Assembly: GCF_028802875.1 (NCBI RefSeq)
Contig: NZ_JARAMP010000005.1
Location: 1 to 64,000 of the forward strand
DNA from: Seohaeicola sp024304985
Lineage (GTDB): Bacteria; Pseudomonadota; Alphaproteobacteria; Rhodobacterales; Rhodobacteraceae
Direction: 5' to 3'
Length of the DNA stretch: 64,000 nt
The position numbers were made by a program, and so were the translations under genes. Each line of letters starts with the position of its first letter. Position 1 is the first letter of the stretch. Shown here one piece after another: positions 16,645-24,871 of the stretch. The notes below the pieces were generated by a model. The model ran no database searches. It saw only the letters and a list, made by a program, of their open reading frames with translations, and was not told the origin of the DNA.

Positions 16645-16664
16645 TCTACCTATCGTTAGGTAGA
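16645..16664 (+). promoter_or_regulatory. Perfect palindromic operator of the TetR-controlled carboxylase operon
   Basis: Half sites TCTACCTA and TAGGTAGA surround TCGT, giving a 20-bp perfect inverted repeat 17 bases upstream of the tetR start at 16682. Length and symmetry fit a TetR dimer. Its position implies autoregulation of the regulator and control of the four coupled genes downstream. Confidence 0.65.
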
Positions 16665-16681
16665 AAATGGGGGAGACTCGC

Positions 16682-17299
16682 ATGGGACAGGCGCGGACGA
16701 CCGGACTGCGTGGGATGGCTGAGGCCGTGACGCGGCCCGATCAGATCCTTGATATCGCGGCGGGGCAGTTCCGCACCAAAGGCTATGCGGCGGTCTCGAT
16801 GCGCGATATCGCCACCGAAGCCGGGATGCGGACGCCCAGCCTTTACTACCATTTCCCGTCGAAGGACGATCTGGTCATGGCGGTGATGGACCGGGGCATC
16901 GTCGTGGTGCGCGAGGCGGTCATGGCGGCGCTGGACGACCTGCCACCGGACGCGGCGACGGTCACGCGGCTGGATACGGCCATGCGGGCCCATCTGCGCG
17001 CCTTGCACGGGGCCAGCGATTACACCTCGGCCAATGTGCGGATTTTCGGCCAACTGCCCGAAGCGTTGCGCCGTGCCAACATGCCCGAACGGCGGGCCTA
17101 TCAGGCGATCTGGTCGGCCCTGCTGGCGCCGACCTGTGCCGCCGATCCTGCGGTGCTGCCCATGCGGGTGGCCTTTGTCATCGGGGCGCTGAATGCCACG
17201 CTGGAATGGGTCGATCCGGCGCGGATCGACATTGAGGCGCTGGCGGATCAGGTGACGCAGGTTCTGCGGCATGGTGTGCTGGGCGAGGGGGCGGCATGA
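16682..17299 (+). CDS. TetR family regulator of the branched acyl-CoA carboxylase operon
   Basis: 205 aa from ATG 16682, which has GGGGAG 6-7 bases upstream; ATG 16667 lacks one. The helix-turn-helix lies in QILDIAAGQFRTKGYAAVS and MRDIATEAGMRTPSLYYHF (residues about 20-60). The C-terminal domain is helical. The gene is first in a five-gene operon with ATGA overlaps and sits behind a perfect palindrome. Leucine (liu) operons usually carry a MerR-type regulator, while acyclic-terpene (atu) operons carry a TetR one; this bears on the operon's substrate. Confidence 0.88.
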   Translation: MGQARTTGLRGMAEAVTRPDQILDIAAGQFRTKGYAAVSMRDIATEAGMRTPSLYYHFPSKDDLVMAVMDRGIVVVREAVMAALDDLPPDAATVTRLDTAMRAHLRALHGASDYTSANVRIFGQLPEALRRANMPERRAYQAIWSALLAPTCAADPAVLPMRVAFVIGALNATLEWVDPARIDIEALADQVTQVLRHGVLGEGAA

Positions 17300-18891
17300 G
17301 TTTTCGCAGCGCGATTCGACCCGATGAGGCCGGTTTTGCCAGTAACCGGGCGGCCTATGACGCGATGGCAGACCTGCTGCGCGCACGTCTGGCGCAGGTG
17401 ACCCAAGGCGGCAGCGCGGCGCATGTGGCGCGGCATCTGGCGCGGGGCAAGCTTCTGGTGCGCGACCGCATCGACCGGCTGTGCGATCCGGGCACGGCCT
17501 TTCTGGAACTTTCGTCGCTGGCCGCCTGGGATCAGTATGACAACGAGGTGCCGGGCGCGGGGATCGTGACGGGGCTGGGCATCGTGCAGGGGCGGCCCGT
17601 GGCGATCATCGCGAATGACGCTACCGTCAAGGGCGGCAGTTTCTTTCACGAGACGGTCAAGAAACATGCCCGCGCGCAGGAGATTGCCGCGAATCTGCGT
17701 CTGCCCTGTCTCTATCTGGTGGATTGCGGCGGGGCTTATCTGCCCGAACAGGACCGGGTTTTTCCGGACCGCGACCATTTCGGCAATGCGTTCTGGCGGC
17801 AGTGCCGGATGTCGGCCTCGGGCCTTGCGCAGATCGCGTTGGTCTTTGGGGGCTGCACGGCGGGCGGGGCCTATATCCCGGCGCTGGCTGATCAGGTGAT
17901 CATGGTCGAAGGGCAGGCGCGTATCCATCTGGGCGGCCCCTCCATCGTCAAGGTGGCGGTGAACGAGGATGTGGACGGCGAGACGCTGGGCGGTGCGCTG
18001 ATGCACACGACCGTGTCGGGTGTTTCGGACCACCGGGTGCAGACCGAGGCCGAGGGATTGGCGTTGCTGCGCCGGCTGGTGGCCGAACTGCCGAATCCGC
18101 GGGCTGGCTGGCAGGCCCCCGGCTTGCCCGTGCCCCCCGCTTTGGACGCGTCCGACATCCCCGGCATCATCAGCGCCGATCCCAAGCGCCCCTATGACGC
18201 GCGCGAGATCATGGCGCGGTTGGTTGACGCCTCGGACCTGTCCGAGTTCAAGCCTGAATGGGGGGTGAGCGCCGTCTGCGTCTTTGCGTCCATCCATGGC
18301 TGCCCGGTGGGGATCATCGGCAACAACGGGGCGCTGGTCTCGGACGCGGCGCTGAAGGCGGCGCATTTCATCCAGATCTGCGATCAACGACGTATTCCTC
18401 TGATTTTCCTGCACAATATCACCGGCTTCATGGTGGGCGTAGAGGCAGAGCGCGGCGGGATCGCCAAGGACAGCGCCAAGATGGTCTATGCCATGGCCAA
18501 TGCCCGCGTGCCCAAGCTGTCTGTGATCATCGGCGGCTCCTATGGTGCGGGGAATTATGGCATGTGCGGGCGCGGGTTCCGGCCTGATTTCCTGTTCGCC
18601 TGGCCCTCGGCCAAGCTGGCGACGATGTCCGCGGATATAGCTGCGAATGTGATGCTGGAACTGCGGCGCAGCAATCTCAAGCATCCGCCGACGCAGGACG
18701 AACTGGACAAGATCGAAGCGCAGGTACGCGCCCAATATGCCGCGCAGAGCGATCCGTATTACGCGACCTCGCGGCTGTGGGATGACGGGATGATCCTGCC
18801 CGAACAGACGCGCGATGTGCTGGGGCTGTGCCTGTCGCTTTTGGCCTCGCGCCCCGAGGATGCGCAATTCGCGCCGGTTTACAGGATGTGA
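17296..18891 (+). CDS. Biotin-dependent acyl-CoA carboxylase, carboxyltransferase (beta) subunit, MccB/AtuC type
   Basis: 531 aa. Both carboxyltransferase halves are present: VDCGGAYLPEQDRVFPDRDHFG and GCTAGGAYIPALADQ in the N-half, HNITGFMVGVEAERGGIAKD and IIGGSYGAGNYGMCGRGF in the C-half. These match methylcrotonoyl-CoA and geranyl-CoA carboxylase beta subunits rather than propionyl-CoA carboxylases. It transfers the carboxyl group from biotin on the alpha subunit (19686-21653) to a branched enoyl-CoA. It overlaps tetR by 4 bases. The substrate (methylcrotonyl-CoA or a terpenoid CoA) cannot be fixed by eye. Confidence 0.87.
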   Translation: MSFRSAIRPDEAGFASNRAAYDAMADLLRARLAQVTQGGSAAHVARHLARGKLLVRDRIDRLCDPGTAFLELSSLAAWDQYDNEVPGAGIVTGLGIVQGRPVAIIANDATVKGGSFFHETVKKHARAQEIAANLRLPCLYLVDCGGAYLPEQDRVFPDRDHFGNAFWRQCRMSASGLAQIALVFGGCTAGGAYIPALADQVIMVEGQARIHLGGPSIVKVAVNEDVDGETLGGALMHTTVSGVSDHRVQTEAEGLALLRRLVAELPNPRAGWQAPGLPVPPALDASDIPGIISADPKRPYDAREIMARLVDASDLSEFKPEWGVSAVCVFASIHGCPVGIIGNNGALVSDAALKAAHFIQICDQRRIPLIFLHNITGFMVGVEAERGGIAKDSAKMVYAMANARVPKLSVIIGGSYGAGNYGMCGRGFRPDFLFAWPSAKLATMSADIAANVMLELRRSNLKHPPTQDELDKIEAQVRAQYAAQSDPYYATSRLWDDGMILPEQTRDVLGLCLSLLASRPEDAQFAPVYRM

Positions 18892-18894
18892 TGG

Positions 18895-19689
18895 ATGATG
18901 GATTTCGAGACCCTGACACTTGAGGTTCAGGCGCGCGGCGTGGCGCGGCTGACGCTGAACCGGCCCGCGCGGCACAATGCGCTGAATGCAGGCTTGATCG
19001 CCGATCTGACCCGCGCGGCGGCTGTGCTGGCCGCCGATGCGACGGTGCGCGTGGTGGTGCTGACCGGGGCGGGCGAGAGTTTCTGCGCGGGCGGGGATAT
19101 CGGCTGGTTCCGCGATACGCTGGCGCTGGACCGGGCGGGGCGTGTGGCGCAAAGCGCCGCTTTGGGCGATATGCTGGCCGCGCTGGCGCATCTGCCGAAA
19201 CCCTTGATCGGGCGGATCAACGGGCCTGCCTATGGCGGCGGGGTCGGCATGATCGCGGTCTGCGATGTGGCGATCGGGGCCGAGGCGGCGCGTTTCGGGC
19301 TGACCGAGGTGCGGTTGGGGCTGATCCCGGCCAATATCTCGCCCCATGTGATCGCGCGGATCGGGGCGGCGCGGGCGCGGGCCACGATGCTGTCGGGCGC
19401 GCTGTTCGACGCCGCCCATGCCGAACGGATCGGCTTGCTGGACCGGGTGGTGCCGGGCGATGGTCTTGATGCGGCCGTTGCGGCTGTGGTGGCTGCACAT
19501 CTGGAGGCGGCCCCCGGTGCCGTGGCCGCGACCAAGGCATTGATCCGCGATGTTGCGGCAGCAGCGCCTGCGGATCATGTGGCGTTGACGTCCGCGCGTC
19601 TGGCCGATGCATGGGAAAGCGCCGAGGGCCAGATTGGCATTGATGCCTTCCTGTCCCGCCAGACCCCTCCATGGCGGAGCGGATCATGA
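18895..19689 (+). CDS. Enoyl-CoA hydratase family, methylglutaconyl-CoA hydratase-like (LiuC/AtuE type)
   Basis: 264 aa. The crotonase fold is shown by the oxyanion-hole segments GAGESFCAGGDIGWF and GPAYGGGVGMIAVCDVAIG and by FGLTEVRLGLIPANISPHV, the last typical of the methylglutaconyl/isohexenylglutaconyl hydratase branch. It lies between the two carboxylase subunits and would hydrate the carboxylated enoyl-CoA, the step after the carboxylase. It starts 3 bases after the beta-subunit stop and overlaps the alpha-subunit start by ATGA. Confidence 0.85.
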   Translation: MMDFETLTLEVQARGVARLTLNRPARHNALNAGLIADLTRAAAVLAADATVRVVVLTGAGESFCAGGDIGWFRDTLALDRAGRVAQSAALGDMLAALAHLPKPLIGRINGPAYGGGVGMIAVCDVAIGAEAARFGLTEVRLGLIPANISPHVIARIGAARARATMLSGALFDAAHAERIGLLDRVVPGDGLDAAVAAVVAAHLEAAPGAVAATKALIRDVAAAAPADHVALTSARLADAWESAEGQIGIDAFLSRQTPPWRSGS

Positions 19690-21653
19690 GGTTTGACACG
19701 GTCCTGATCGCCAACCGAGGCGAGATCGCGCGCCGCATCATCCGCGCCTGCCGCAGTATGGGGCTGCAGTCTGTGGCGGTCTATTCCGAGGCGGATCGTG
19801 ATGCGCCCTTCGTGGCAGAGGCGGATCTGGCGCTGCCCATCGGTCCGGCCGAGGCGGCGCTGAGTTACCTTGACCCTGTGCGCCTGCTGGAGGCCGCCCG
19901 GCGTGCAGGGGCGCAGGCGGTGCATCCCGGCTATGGGTTTCTGTCCGAGAACGCCGATTTCGCCCGCGCCGTGGTCGAGGCCGGTCTGGTCTGGGTCGGC
20001 CCCGACGCCGATGTGATCGCCCTGATGGGATCGAAAGCTGCGGCCAAGGCCGAGGCTGCGGCGGCAGGCGTGCCCATCCTGCCCGGTTATCGCGGCGCGG
20101 ATCAGGCGGACGCGACACTGGCGCGCGAGGCCAGGGCGCTGGGTGTGCCGCTATTGATCAAGGCCAGCGCGGGCGGGGGTGGGCGTGGCATCCGGCGGGT
20201 CGATGATCTGGCGGATTTTGCTGCCGCGTTATCAGCCGCGCGGCGAGAGGCGCAGGCGGCGTTTGGCAACGGGGATGTGCTGCTGGAACGCCTGCTGGAC
20301 GGCGCGCGCCATGTCGAGGTGCAGGTGCTGGCGGATCATCACGGAACGGTGCTGCATCTGGGGGATCGCGATTGCTCGGTCCAGGTCAACCATCAGAAAC
20401 TGATCGAAGAGGCCCCGGCGCCCGACATTCCCGCGCCCATTCGCGCAGCCATGGCCGAAGCGGCGGTGCGGCTTGCGGCGCGGATCGGCTATCGCAATGC
20501 GGGCACGGTGGAATATCTTTACGACCCTGTGACGGGCGACTGGCATTTTCTGGAGATGAACACCCGGCTTCAGGTCGAACATCCGGTCACCGAAGCGGTG
20601 ACCGGGCTTGATCTGGTGGCCTTGCAGTTGCGCATCGCGCGGGGCGAACCGGTGGGGCTGGTGCAGAGGGAAATTCAGGTGAGCGGGGCCGCCATCGAGG
20701 CGCGGATTGCGCTGGACGGGGCAGGGGGACGGACTGTCACCCGCTGGCATCTGCCCGATCTGCCGGGTTTGCGGTTGGACAGTGCGGTCGAGGCGGGCAG
20801 CGTGGTGTCGCACCATTACGATCCGATGATCGCCAAGCTGATCGCTCATGGCCCGGACCGCGCGGCGGCGCTGGCGCGGCTGCGCGCGGGGCTGGCGGCG
20901 TTGGACGTGGGCGGGATCGGCACCACGGCCGCACAAGTGACGGCTGTGCTGGCAACACCTGATTTCGCGGCGGCCCGGCTGGGCACGGATTTCCTGACGC
21001 GCCATCCCTTGGCCGGGCCATTGGCGCCCACGGCCGACTTGCGGGCTCTGGCGGCCTTGGCCTTGGCGTTGACAGCGGCGCGGGACAATCGCGCGCCGGG
21101 ACCTTGGGGGCAGTTGGGCGCGTGGCGTGTCACCGCCCCCGCAGGACGCGGCGGTGCAAGCTGGCACAGGGTCGAGGGCGAAGACTGCGCGGTGCGTGAA
21201 ACCGCGGCGGGGCATGAGGTGACGGACAGCGCAGGCGCTGTGCTGCTGACCGCCGCCCATGCGCGCCTGCATGGCGACATGCTGGATCTTGAGGCGGATG
21301 GAGTCAGGCGGCGGATCACGGTGGCGGTGGCCGATACCGTGATCACCCTGACCGAAGGGCTTGTCACGACCCGCCTGACCCATGCGGCGCAAGCGGCACA
21401 GGGGGCTGCGGGGGCCACGGGGACCGAGATCACCGCCCCCATGCCCGGCCTGCTGTCCGAGGTGCTGCACGCCCCCGGCACCCGTCTGAAACAGGGCGAT
21501 CCGGTGCTGGTCTTCGAGGCGATGAAGCTGATGCAGACCTTGACCGCCCCCTGTGACGGGACCCTGACCGATCTGCCCCATGCGCCGGGCGCCACCGTTG
21601 CGGGCGGGGCGCTGCTGGCCCGATTCACCCCTGACAAGGATATCCAGACATGA
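19686..21653 (+). CDS. Acyl-CoA carboxylase alpha subunit: biotin carboxylase plus biotin carrier
   Basis: 655 aa from ATG 19686, preceded by CGGAGCGG and overlapping the hydratase stop as ATGA. The biotin-carboxylase/ATP-grasp part spans about 1-450 (VLIANRGEIARRIIRAC, HPGYGFLSENADFA, IKASAGGGGRGIRRV, LEMNTRLQVEHPVTEA). The C-terminal biotinyl domain carries the biotinylated Lys in FEAMKLMQT; Leu replaces the Met of the classical AMKM. It carboxylates biotin with ATP and bicarbonate for the beta subunit. Length is normal for MccA/LiuD/AtuF. Confidence 0.9.
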   Translation: MRFDTVLIANRGEIARRIIRACRSMGLQSVAVYSEADRDAPFVAEADLALPIGPAEAALSYLDPVRLLEAARRAGAQAVHPGYGFLSENADFARAVVEAGLVWVGPDADVIALMGSKAAAKAEAAAAGVPILPGYRGADQADATLAREARALGVPLLIKASAGGGGRGIRRVDDLADFAAALSAARREAQAAFGNGDVLLERLLDGARHVEVQVLADHHGTVLHLGDRDCSVQVNHQKLIEEAPAPDIPAPIRAAMAEAAVRLAARIGYRNAGTVEYLYDPVTGDWHFLEMNTRLQVEHPVTEAVTGLDLVALQLRIARGEPVGLVQREIQVSGAAIEARIALDGAGGRTVTRWHLPDLPGLRLDSAVEAGSVVSHHYDPMIAKLIAHGPDRAAALARLRAGLAALDVGGIGTTAAQVTAVLATPDFAAARLGTDFLTRHPLAGPLAPTADLRALAALALALTAARDNRAPGPWGQLGAWRVTAPAGRGGASWHRVEGEDCAVRETAAGHEVTDSAGAVLLTAAHARLHGDMLDLEADGVRRRITVAVADTVITLTEGLVTTRLTHAAQAAQGAAGATGTEITAPMPGLLSEVLHAPGTRLKQGDPVLVFEAMKLMQTLTAPCDGTLTDLPHAPGATVAGGALLARFTPDKDIQT

Positions 21654-22795
21654 CCGATTTCCCCTTTCTGACCGATGAACACCGCATCTTCCGCGACCAG
21701 CTCCGCCGTTTCGTCGAAGACGAAGTCCGCCCCCATGGCGATGCGTGGGAGGTGGCGGGCCAGACCCCGCGCGAGATCCTGCGGCGCATGGGCGAGCTGG
21801 GTTTTCTGGGCATCCGCTACCCCGAGGCCTATGGCGGGGCCGAGATGGATACGCTGGCCACCGTGATCTTTGCCGAGGAACTGGGGCGCTCGGGCTATGG
21901 CGGCTTTGCGATCACGGCGCTGGTGCATACGGACATGGCCTCACCGCATCTGGCCAATGCGGGCACGCCCGAGCAACTGGCGCAGTATATGCCTGATATC
22001 ATTGCAGGAAAGAAGATCACGGCCGTGGCGGTGACCGAACCCGATGCGGGATCGGACGTGGGCGGCATCAAGACCCGCGCGCGGCTGGACGGCAACCACT
22101 GGGTGCTGAACGGGCGCAAGCTTTACATCACCAACGGGGTGCTGGGGGATGTGTATTTCGTGGCGGCGCGCACGAACATGGCGGAGAAATCCTCGCGCGG
22201 GACGACCATCTTCATCGTCGAGAAAGGGACACCCGGTTTCACCGTGGCGCGGCCTCTGGACAAGGCGGGCTGGCGCAGTTCGGACACGGCGGAACTGATC
22301 CTTGAGGATGTGCGCATCCCGGCGGATCAGGTGCTGGGCCAGATCGACGGCGGCTTTTACGCGATCATGCAGAATTTCCAGAACGAGCGGATCGTTCTTG
22401 GCGCGCAGGCCATGGGCGAGGCCCTGCGTGCGCTGGAGATCACGCTGGAGTACGTCAAGGATCGCAAAGCCTTTGGCGGCACGCTCTGGGAAAAGCAGGC
22501 GATCCGGCAGCGCCTGTCGCAGCGCTGGGCCGAGGTGGCGGCGGCGCGCGCGCTGATTTACCAGACGGCGCTGGCGATGGATGCCGGCACGGATTGCGTG
22601 CGTGAGGTATCGGCGATCAAGGCGCTCTGCGGTGATCTGGTCAACAAGGTGATGTATGACTGCCAGCAATTCCACGGAGGCTTCGGCTATATGACCGGGA
22701 CCGAGATCGAACGCATGGTGCGCGATGCCCGCGTGCAGGCCATCGGCGGCGGCGCGACCGAGGTGATGCTGGAGGAGATCGCCAAGCGGTTGTGA
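21650..22795 (+). CDS. Acyl-CoA dehydrogenase, isovaleryl/citronellyl-CoA dehydrogenase-like
   Basis: 381 aa. FAD/substrate signatures are VAVTEPDAGSDVGGIKT and QQFHGGFGYMTGTEIER. The position holding the catalytic Glu in short/medium-chain enzymes (YEG) reads AIGGG here, with no Glu. A Glu occurs instead in the helix-G position (FQNERIVLGAQAMG), as in isovaleryl-CoA dehydrogenase. This suits a 3-methyl-branched substrate. It would make the enoyl-CoA that the carboxylase uses. It is the last gene of the coupled operon and overlaps the alpha subunit by 4 bases. Confidence 0.85.
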   Translation: MTDFPFLTDEHRIFRDQLRRFVEDEVRPHGDAWEVAGQTPREILRRMGELGFLGIRYPEAYGGAEMDTLATVIFAEELGRSGYGGFAITALVHTDMASPHLANAGTPEQLAQYMPDIIAGKKITAVAVTEPDAGSDVGGIKTRARLDGNHWVLNGRKLYITNGVLGDVYFVAARTNMAEKSSRGTTIFIVEKGTPGFTVARPLDKAGWRSSDTAELILEDVRIPADQVLGQIDGGFYAIMQNFQNERIVLGAQAMGEALRALEITLEYVKDRKAFGGTLWEKQAIRQRLSQRWAEVAAARALIYQTALAMDAGTDCVREVSAIKALCGDLVNKVMYDCQQFHGGFGYMTGTEIERMVRDARVQAIGGGATEVMLEEIAKRL

Positions 22796-22809
22796 GCCGC
22801 ATACGGCTC
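22794..22809 (+). terminator. Hairpin at the end of the carboxylase operon
   Basis: GAGCCG CATA CGGCTC begins at the stop codon of the dehydrogenase gene. There is no T-tract. It may mark the operon end, where it meets the convergent exonuclease gene. Confidence 0.35.
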
Positions 22810-22830
22810 GCCGGGGGCGGGCGGTGCCGT

Positions 22831-22853
22831 GAGTATTTGCAGCAAGATGAAGG
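22831..22853 (+). repeat. Copy 1 of the four-copy intergenic motif
   Basis: It contains TATTTGCAGCAAGATGAA, matching the consensus TATTTNNRGCAAGAWGAA shared with sites near 40.5, 41.4 and 48.7 kb. It lies between two convergent 3' ends. No function is known to me. Confidence 0.5.
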
Positions 22854-22866
22854 AGGGCGGCGCGCC

Positions 22867-24291
22867 TTACCCCTTGGTCAGATCCTCGTTCAGGTCGGGC
22901 AGAAGGCGCTTGTGCTTGCGCATCTCGGTCAGGACCGCGCCAAAGGTGGTCAGGCCGCGCGCTTCCAGCATCGGGATCATCCGCAGGAACACGTCGCGGG
23001 TGGCGATGGCATCGCCAAGGGCGGTGTGGCGGACCTCGTCAGGCAGGTCGATTTCCAGCCGCTGCACGATCTCGTCCAGCGTATGACCTTCGGTTCCGCC
23101 GAACAGGATCGCGGATAGCAGCACCGTGTCCAGAACGGGATTGTCGAATGCCACGCCGATGGCGGGCGCATGGCGGTGAAAGAACGCCATGTCGAAGGGC
23201 GCGTTATGCGCGACCAGCACGGCGTCGCGGGCAAAGCTGTGGAAACGCCGCGCGGCGCGGGCCATGTCGGGCGCGTCTTTGACCATCGCATCGGTCACGC
23301 CATGCACGGCGGTCGAGCGGGCGGGGATCGGGCGGCCGGGATTGACCAGCGTATCCAGCACCTCGCCGCCCGCCTGCTGACAGTTCACCACGCGCAGCGC
23401 GCCGATCTGCACCACCTCGTCCCGGTCAGGCAGAAGACCCGTGGTTTCCGTGTCGAAGACCACGTAAGTGAGCGCGCGCAGCGGCACATCAAGGATGTTC
23501 CCGGTGCTTTCCTGGGTATTCAGTTCGAAATCATAGACCACCGGGCGGGCAGGCGTCGTCTCGCGCGGGACAGGGAAGGACAGCATGTAGCCCTGACCCC
23601 GGCCTAGATCATGCAGCGTCACGTCGAAGAGCGCCGCCCCGTCTGCGGTGACAAGCTGCTGGTCCAGCGTGCTGCGCCCGGTATCGGACAGGTTGGCGAG
23701 GGCCGCCCGCAGATAGGTTTCGTCGAAATAGTCGAAGATGCGCTGGCCCAGTCCCAGATGGTGCTGGTCATCCAGCATGGCGGCAGCGTGGCCGTCATAA
23801 AGGGTGATCCGGTGATCGGGGCCGACCATCAGCACGGCGGCGGGGATGGCGGACAGGATGCGCGTCAGATGTTCGCGTTCCGTCATCAGCCGCGCGGTGT
23901 GGCGGGCGATATCGGCATCGGCCCCCGAACGCGCCTCGCCCAGTTTCGAGGTCAGCGCCGCGGCGGCAGTGGCCAGATCGCCCAGATGCCGCGTCACGGT
24001 GGCGTCGATCCCGCCGCGCATGTCGGTGGCGGCGCGGGCATGCATGGCGGCGGCCAGCCGTTCGATGGGGCGGGCAACGGTTTCATCGAAGATCAGCCAC
24101 ATCAGGGCGCAAAGGCCAAGGATCGCGAACCCCGCCATCAGCCCGACCGAGACAAAGGCGGCGCGCGCCTCGGGCATGTCCAGCCGGGCATCGGCCAGCA
24201 TCAATGATCCCGCCACGGCCCCGATGCAGCCTGCGGCCAGCACGCCGAAGAAGGCGAGGGTCCGTTGCCGTGGTCCAAGGCGGTCGAACAT
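22867..24291 (-). CDS. Membrane-anchored PAS-domain 3'-5' exonuclease (DNA polymerase III epsilon-like)
   Basis: 474 aa. Two TM segments (about 12-34 and 46-68) are followed by a HAMP-like linker (70-115), a coiled region, a PAS-like domain (about 140-240; ILSAIPAAVLMVGPDHRITLYD), and a DEDDh exonuclease domain (275-450). The exonuclease motifs are VFDTETTGL (Asp280, Glu282), AHNAPFDMAFF and HTALGDA. Such sensor-exonuclease fusions are unlike the replicative proofreading subunit and occur next to CBS/DUF294 proteins and VC_2705-type symporters. It is last in that minus-strand cluster and may act on a nucleotide or short-RNA signal; that is inference. Confidence 0.85.
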   Translation of the reverse strand: MFDRLGPRQRTLAFFGVLAAGCIGAVAGSLMLADARLDMPEARAAFVSVGLMAGFAILGLCALMWLIFDETVARPIERLAAAMHARAATDMRGGIDATVTRHLGDLATAAAALTSKLGEARSGADADIARHTARLMTEREHLTRILSAIPAAVLMVGPDHRITLYDGHAAAMLDDQHHLGLGQRIFDYFDETYLRAALANLSDTGRSTLDQQLVTADGAALFDVTLHDLGRGQGYMLSFPVPRETTPARPVVYDFELNTQESTGNILDVPLRALTYVVFDTETTGLLPDRDEVVQIGALRVVNCQQAGGEVLDTLVNPGRPIPARSTAVHGVTDAMVKDAPDMARAARRFHSFARDAVLVAHNAPFDMAFFHRHAPAIGVAFDNPVLDTVLLSAILFGGTEGHTLDEIVQRLEIDLPDEVRHTALGDAIATRDVFLRMIPMLEARGLTTFGAVLTEMRKHKRLLPDLNEDLTKG

Positions 24292-24294
24292 GGC

Positions 24295-24816
24295 TCAATC
24301 CTCCCGGCAAACAAGCGCTGTGGCCGGATCATCCAGCCCCGTCTGATCCCAGCGGGCCACGCGCACCGTGCCATCGTCGTTGAACATCGCGTCCGGGTCC
24401 AGCAGCGCGCTGTGGCCCTGCGCGCAGTCGAACACGGCGGGAAAGATCCGCACCGAGTCCCAGCGGGTGAAGAAGATCACGCGGCTGAGGCGCAGATCGG
24501 GCTGGGTGGCGTTGCGCTGGATCCCCGCCACATCCACGGCGACGAAACGATCCACGTAAGGCACCGCATAGGTCCATGGGCTGTAGATCGCGCGATGCTC
24601 GGCGGTCGAGATCACCTCGAACCCGGCGGGCAGCAATTCCAGCGTGCGCGGATACCAGCGGTATTCGTTGGTCAGGCTCATCAGGATCATGCCCGCTCCT
24701 GCACCTGCCGGAATGGTCCAGCGTGGCAGGCGTTTGCCGATCAGCCGGTTCAGGATCATCACGACCCCGGCTGCGGCAAAGCCAGCGGCGATGATCGTGA
24801 TTATGTCAACATACAT
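24295..24816 (-). CDS. Conserved membrane-anchored hypothetical protein, 173 aa
   Basis: An N-terminal hydrophobic helix (IITIIAAGFAAAGVVMIL) is followed by a short loop and a second hydrophobic stretch (WTIPAGAGAGMILMSLT). The remainder is soluble, with motifs NEYRWYPRTLELLPAGFEV and SPWTYAVPYVDRFVAVD that look conserved. No named domain is recognised. It starts downstream of the DUF294 gene and ends 3 bases before the exonuclease start, so it belongs to that operon. Confidence 0.7.
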   Translation of the reverse strand: MYVDIITIIAAGFAAAGVVMILNRLIGKRLPRWTIPAGAGAGMILMSLTNEYRWYPRTLELLPAGFEVISTAEHRAIYSPWTYAVPYVDRFVAVDVAGIQRNATQPDLRLSRVIFFTRWDSVRIFPAVFDCAQGHSALLDPDAMFNDDGTVRVARWDQTGLDDPATALVCRED

Positions 24817-24871
24817 TCTGTCTTCTCCTCCTCCCCGATGAGGCGGCCCGGACGGGCCGCAGGCTGCGGGG

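Noticed and set aside
17248..19578. Long minus-strand frame (776 codons) antisense to the carboxylase operon
   Set aside because: Low-complexity Arg/His/Gln composition, no domain, and fully covered by well-supported genes on the plus strand. Similar antisense frames at 20232-21581, 38850-40601 and 41042-42943 were rejected for the same reason.
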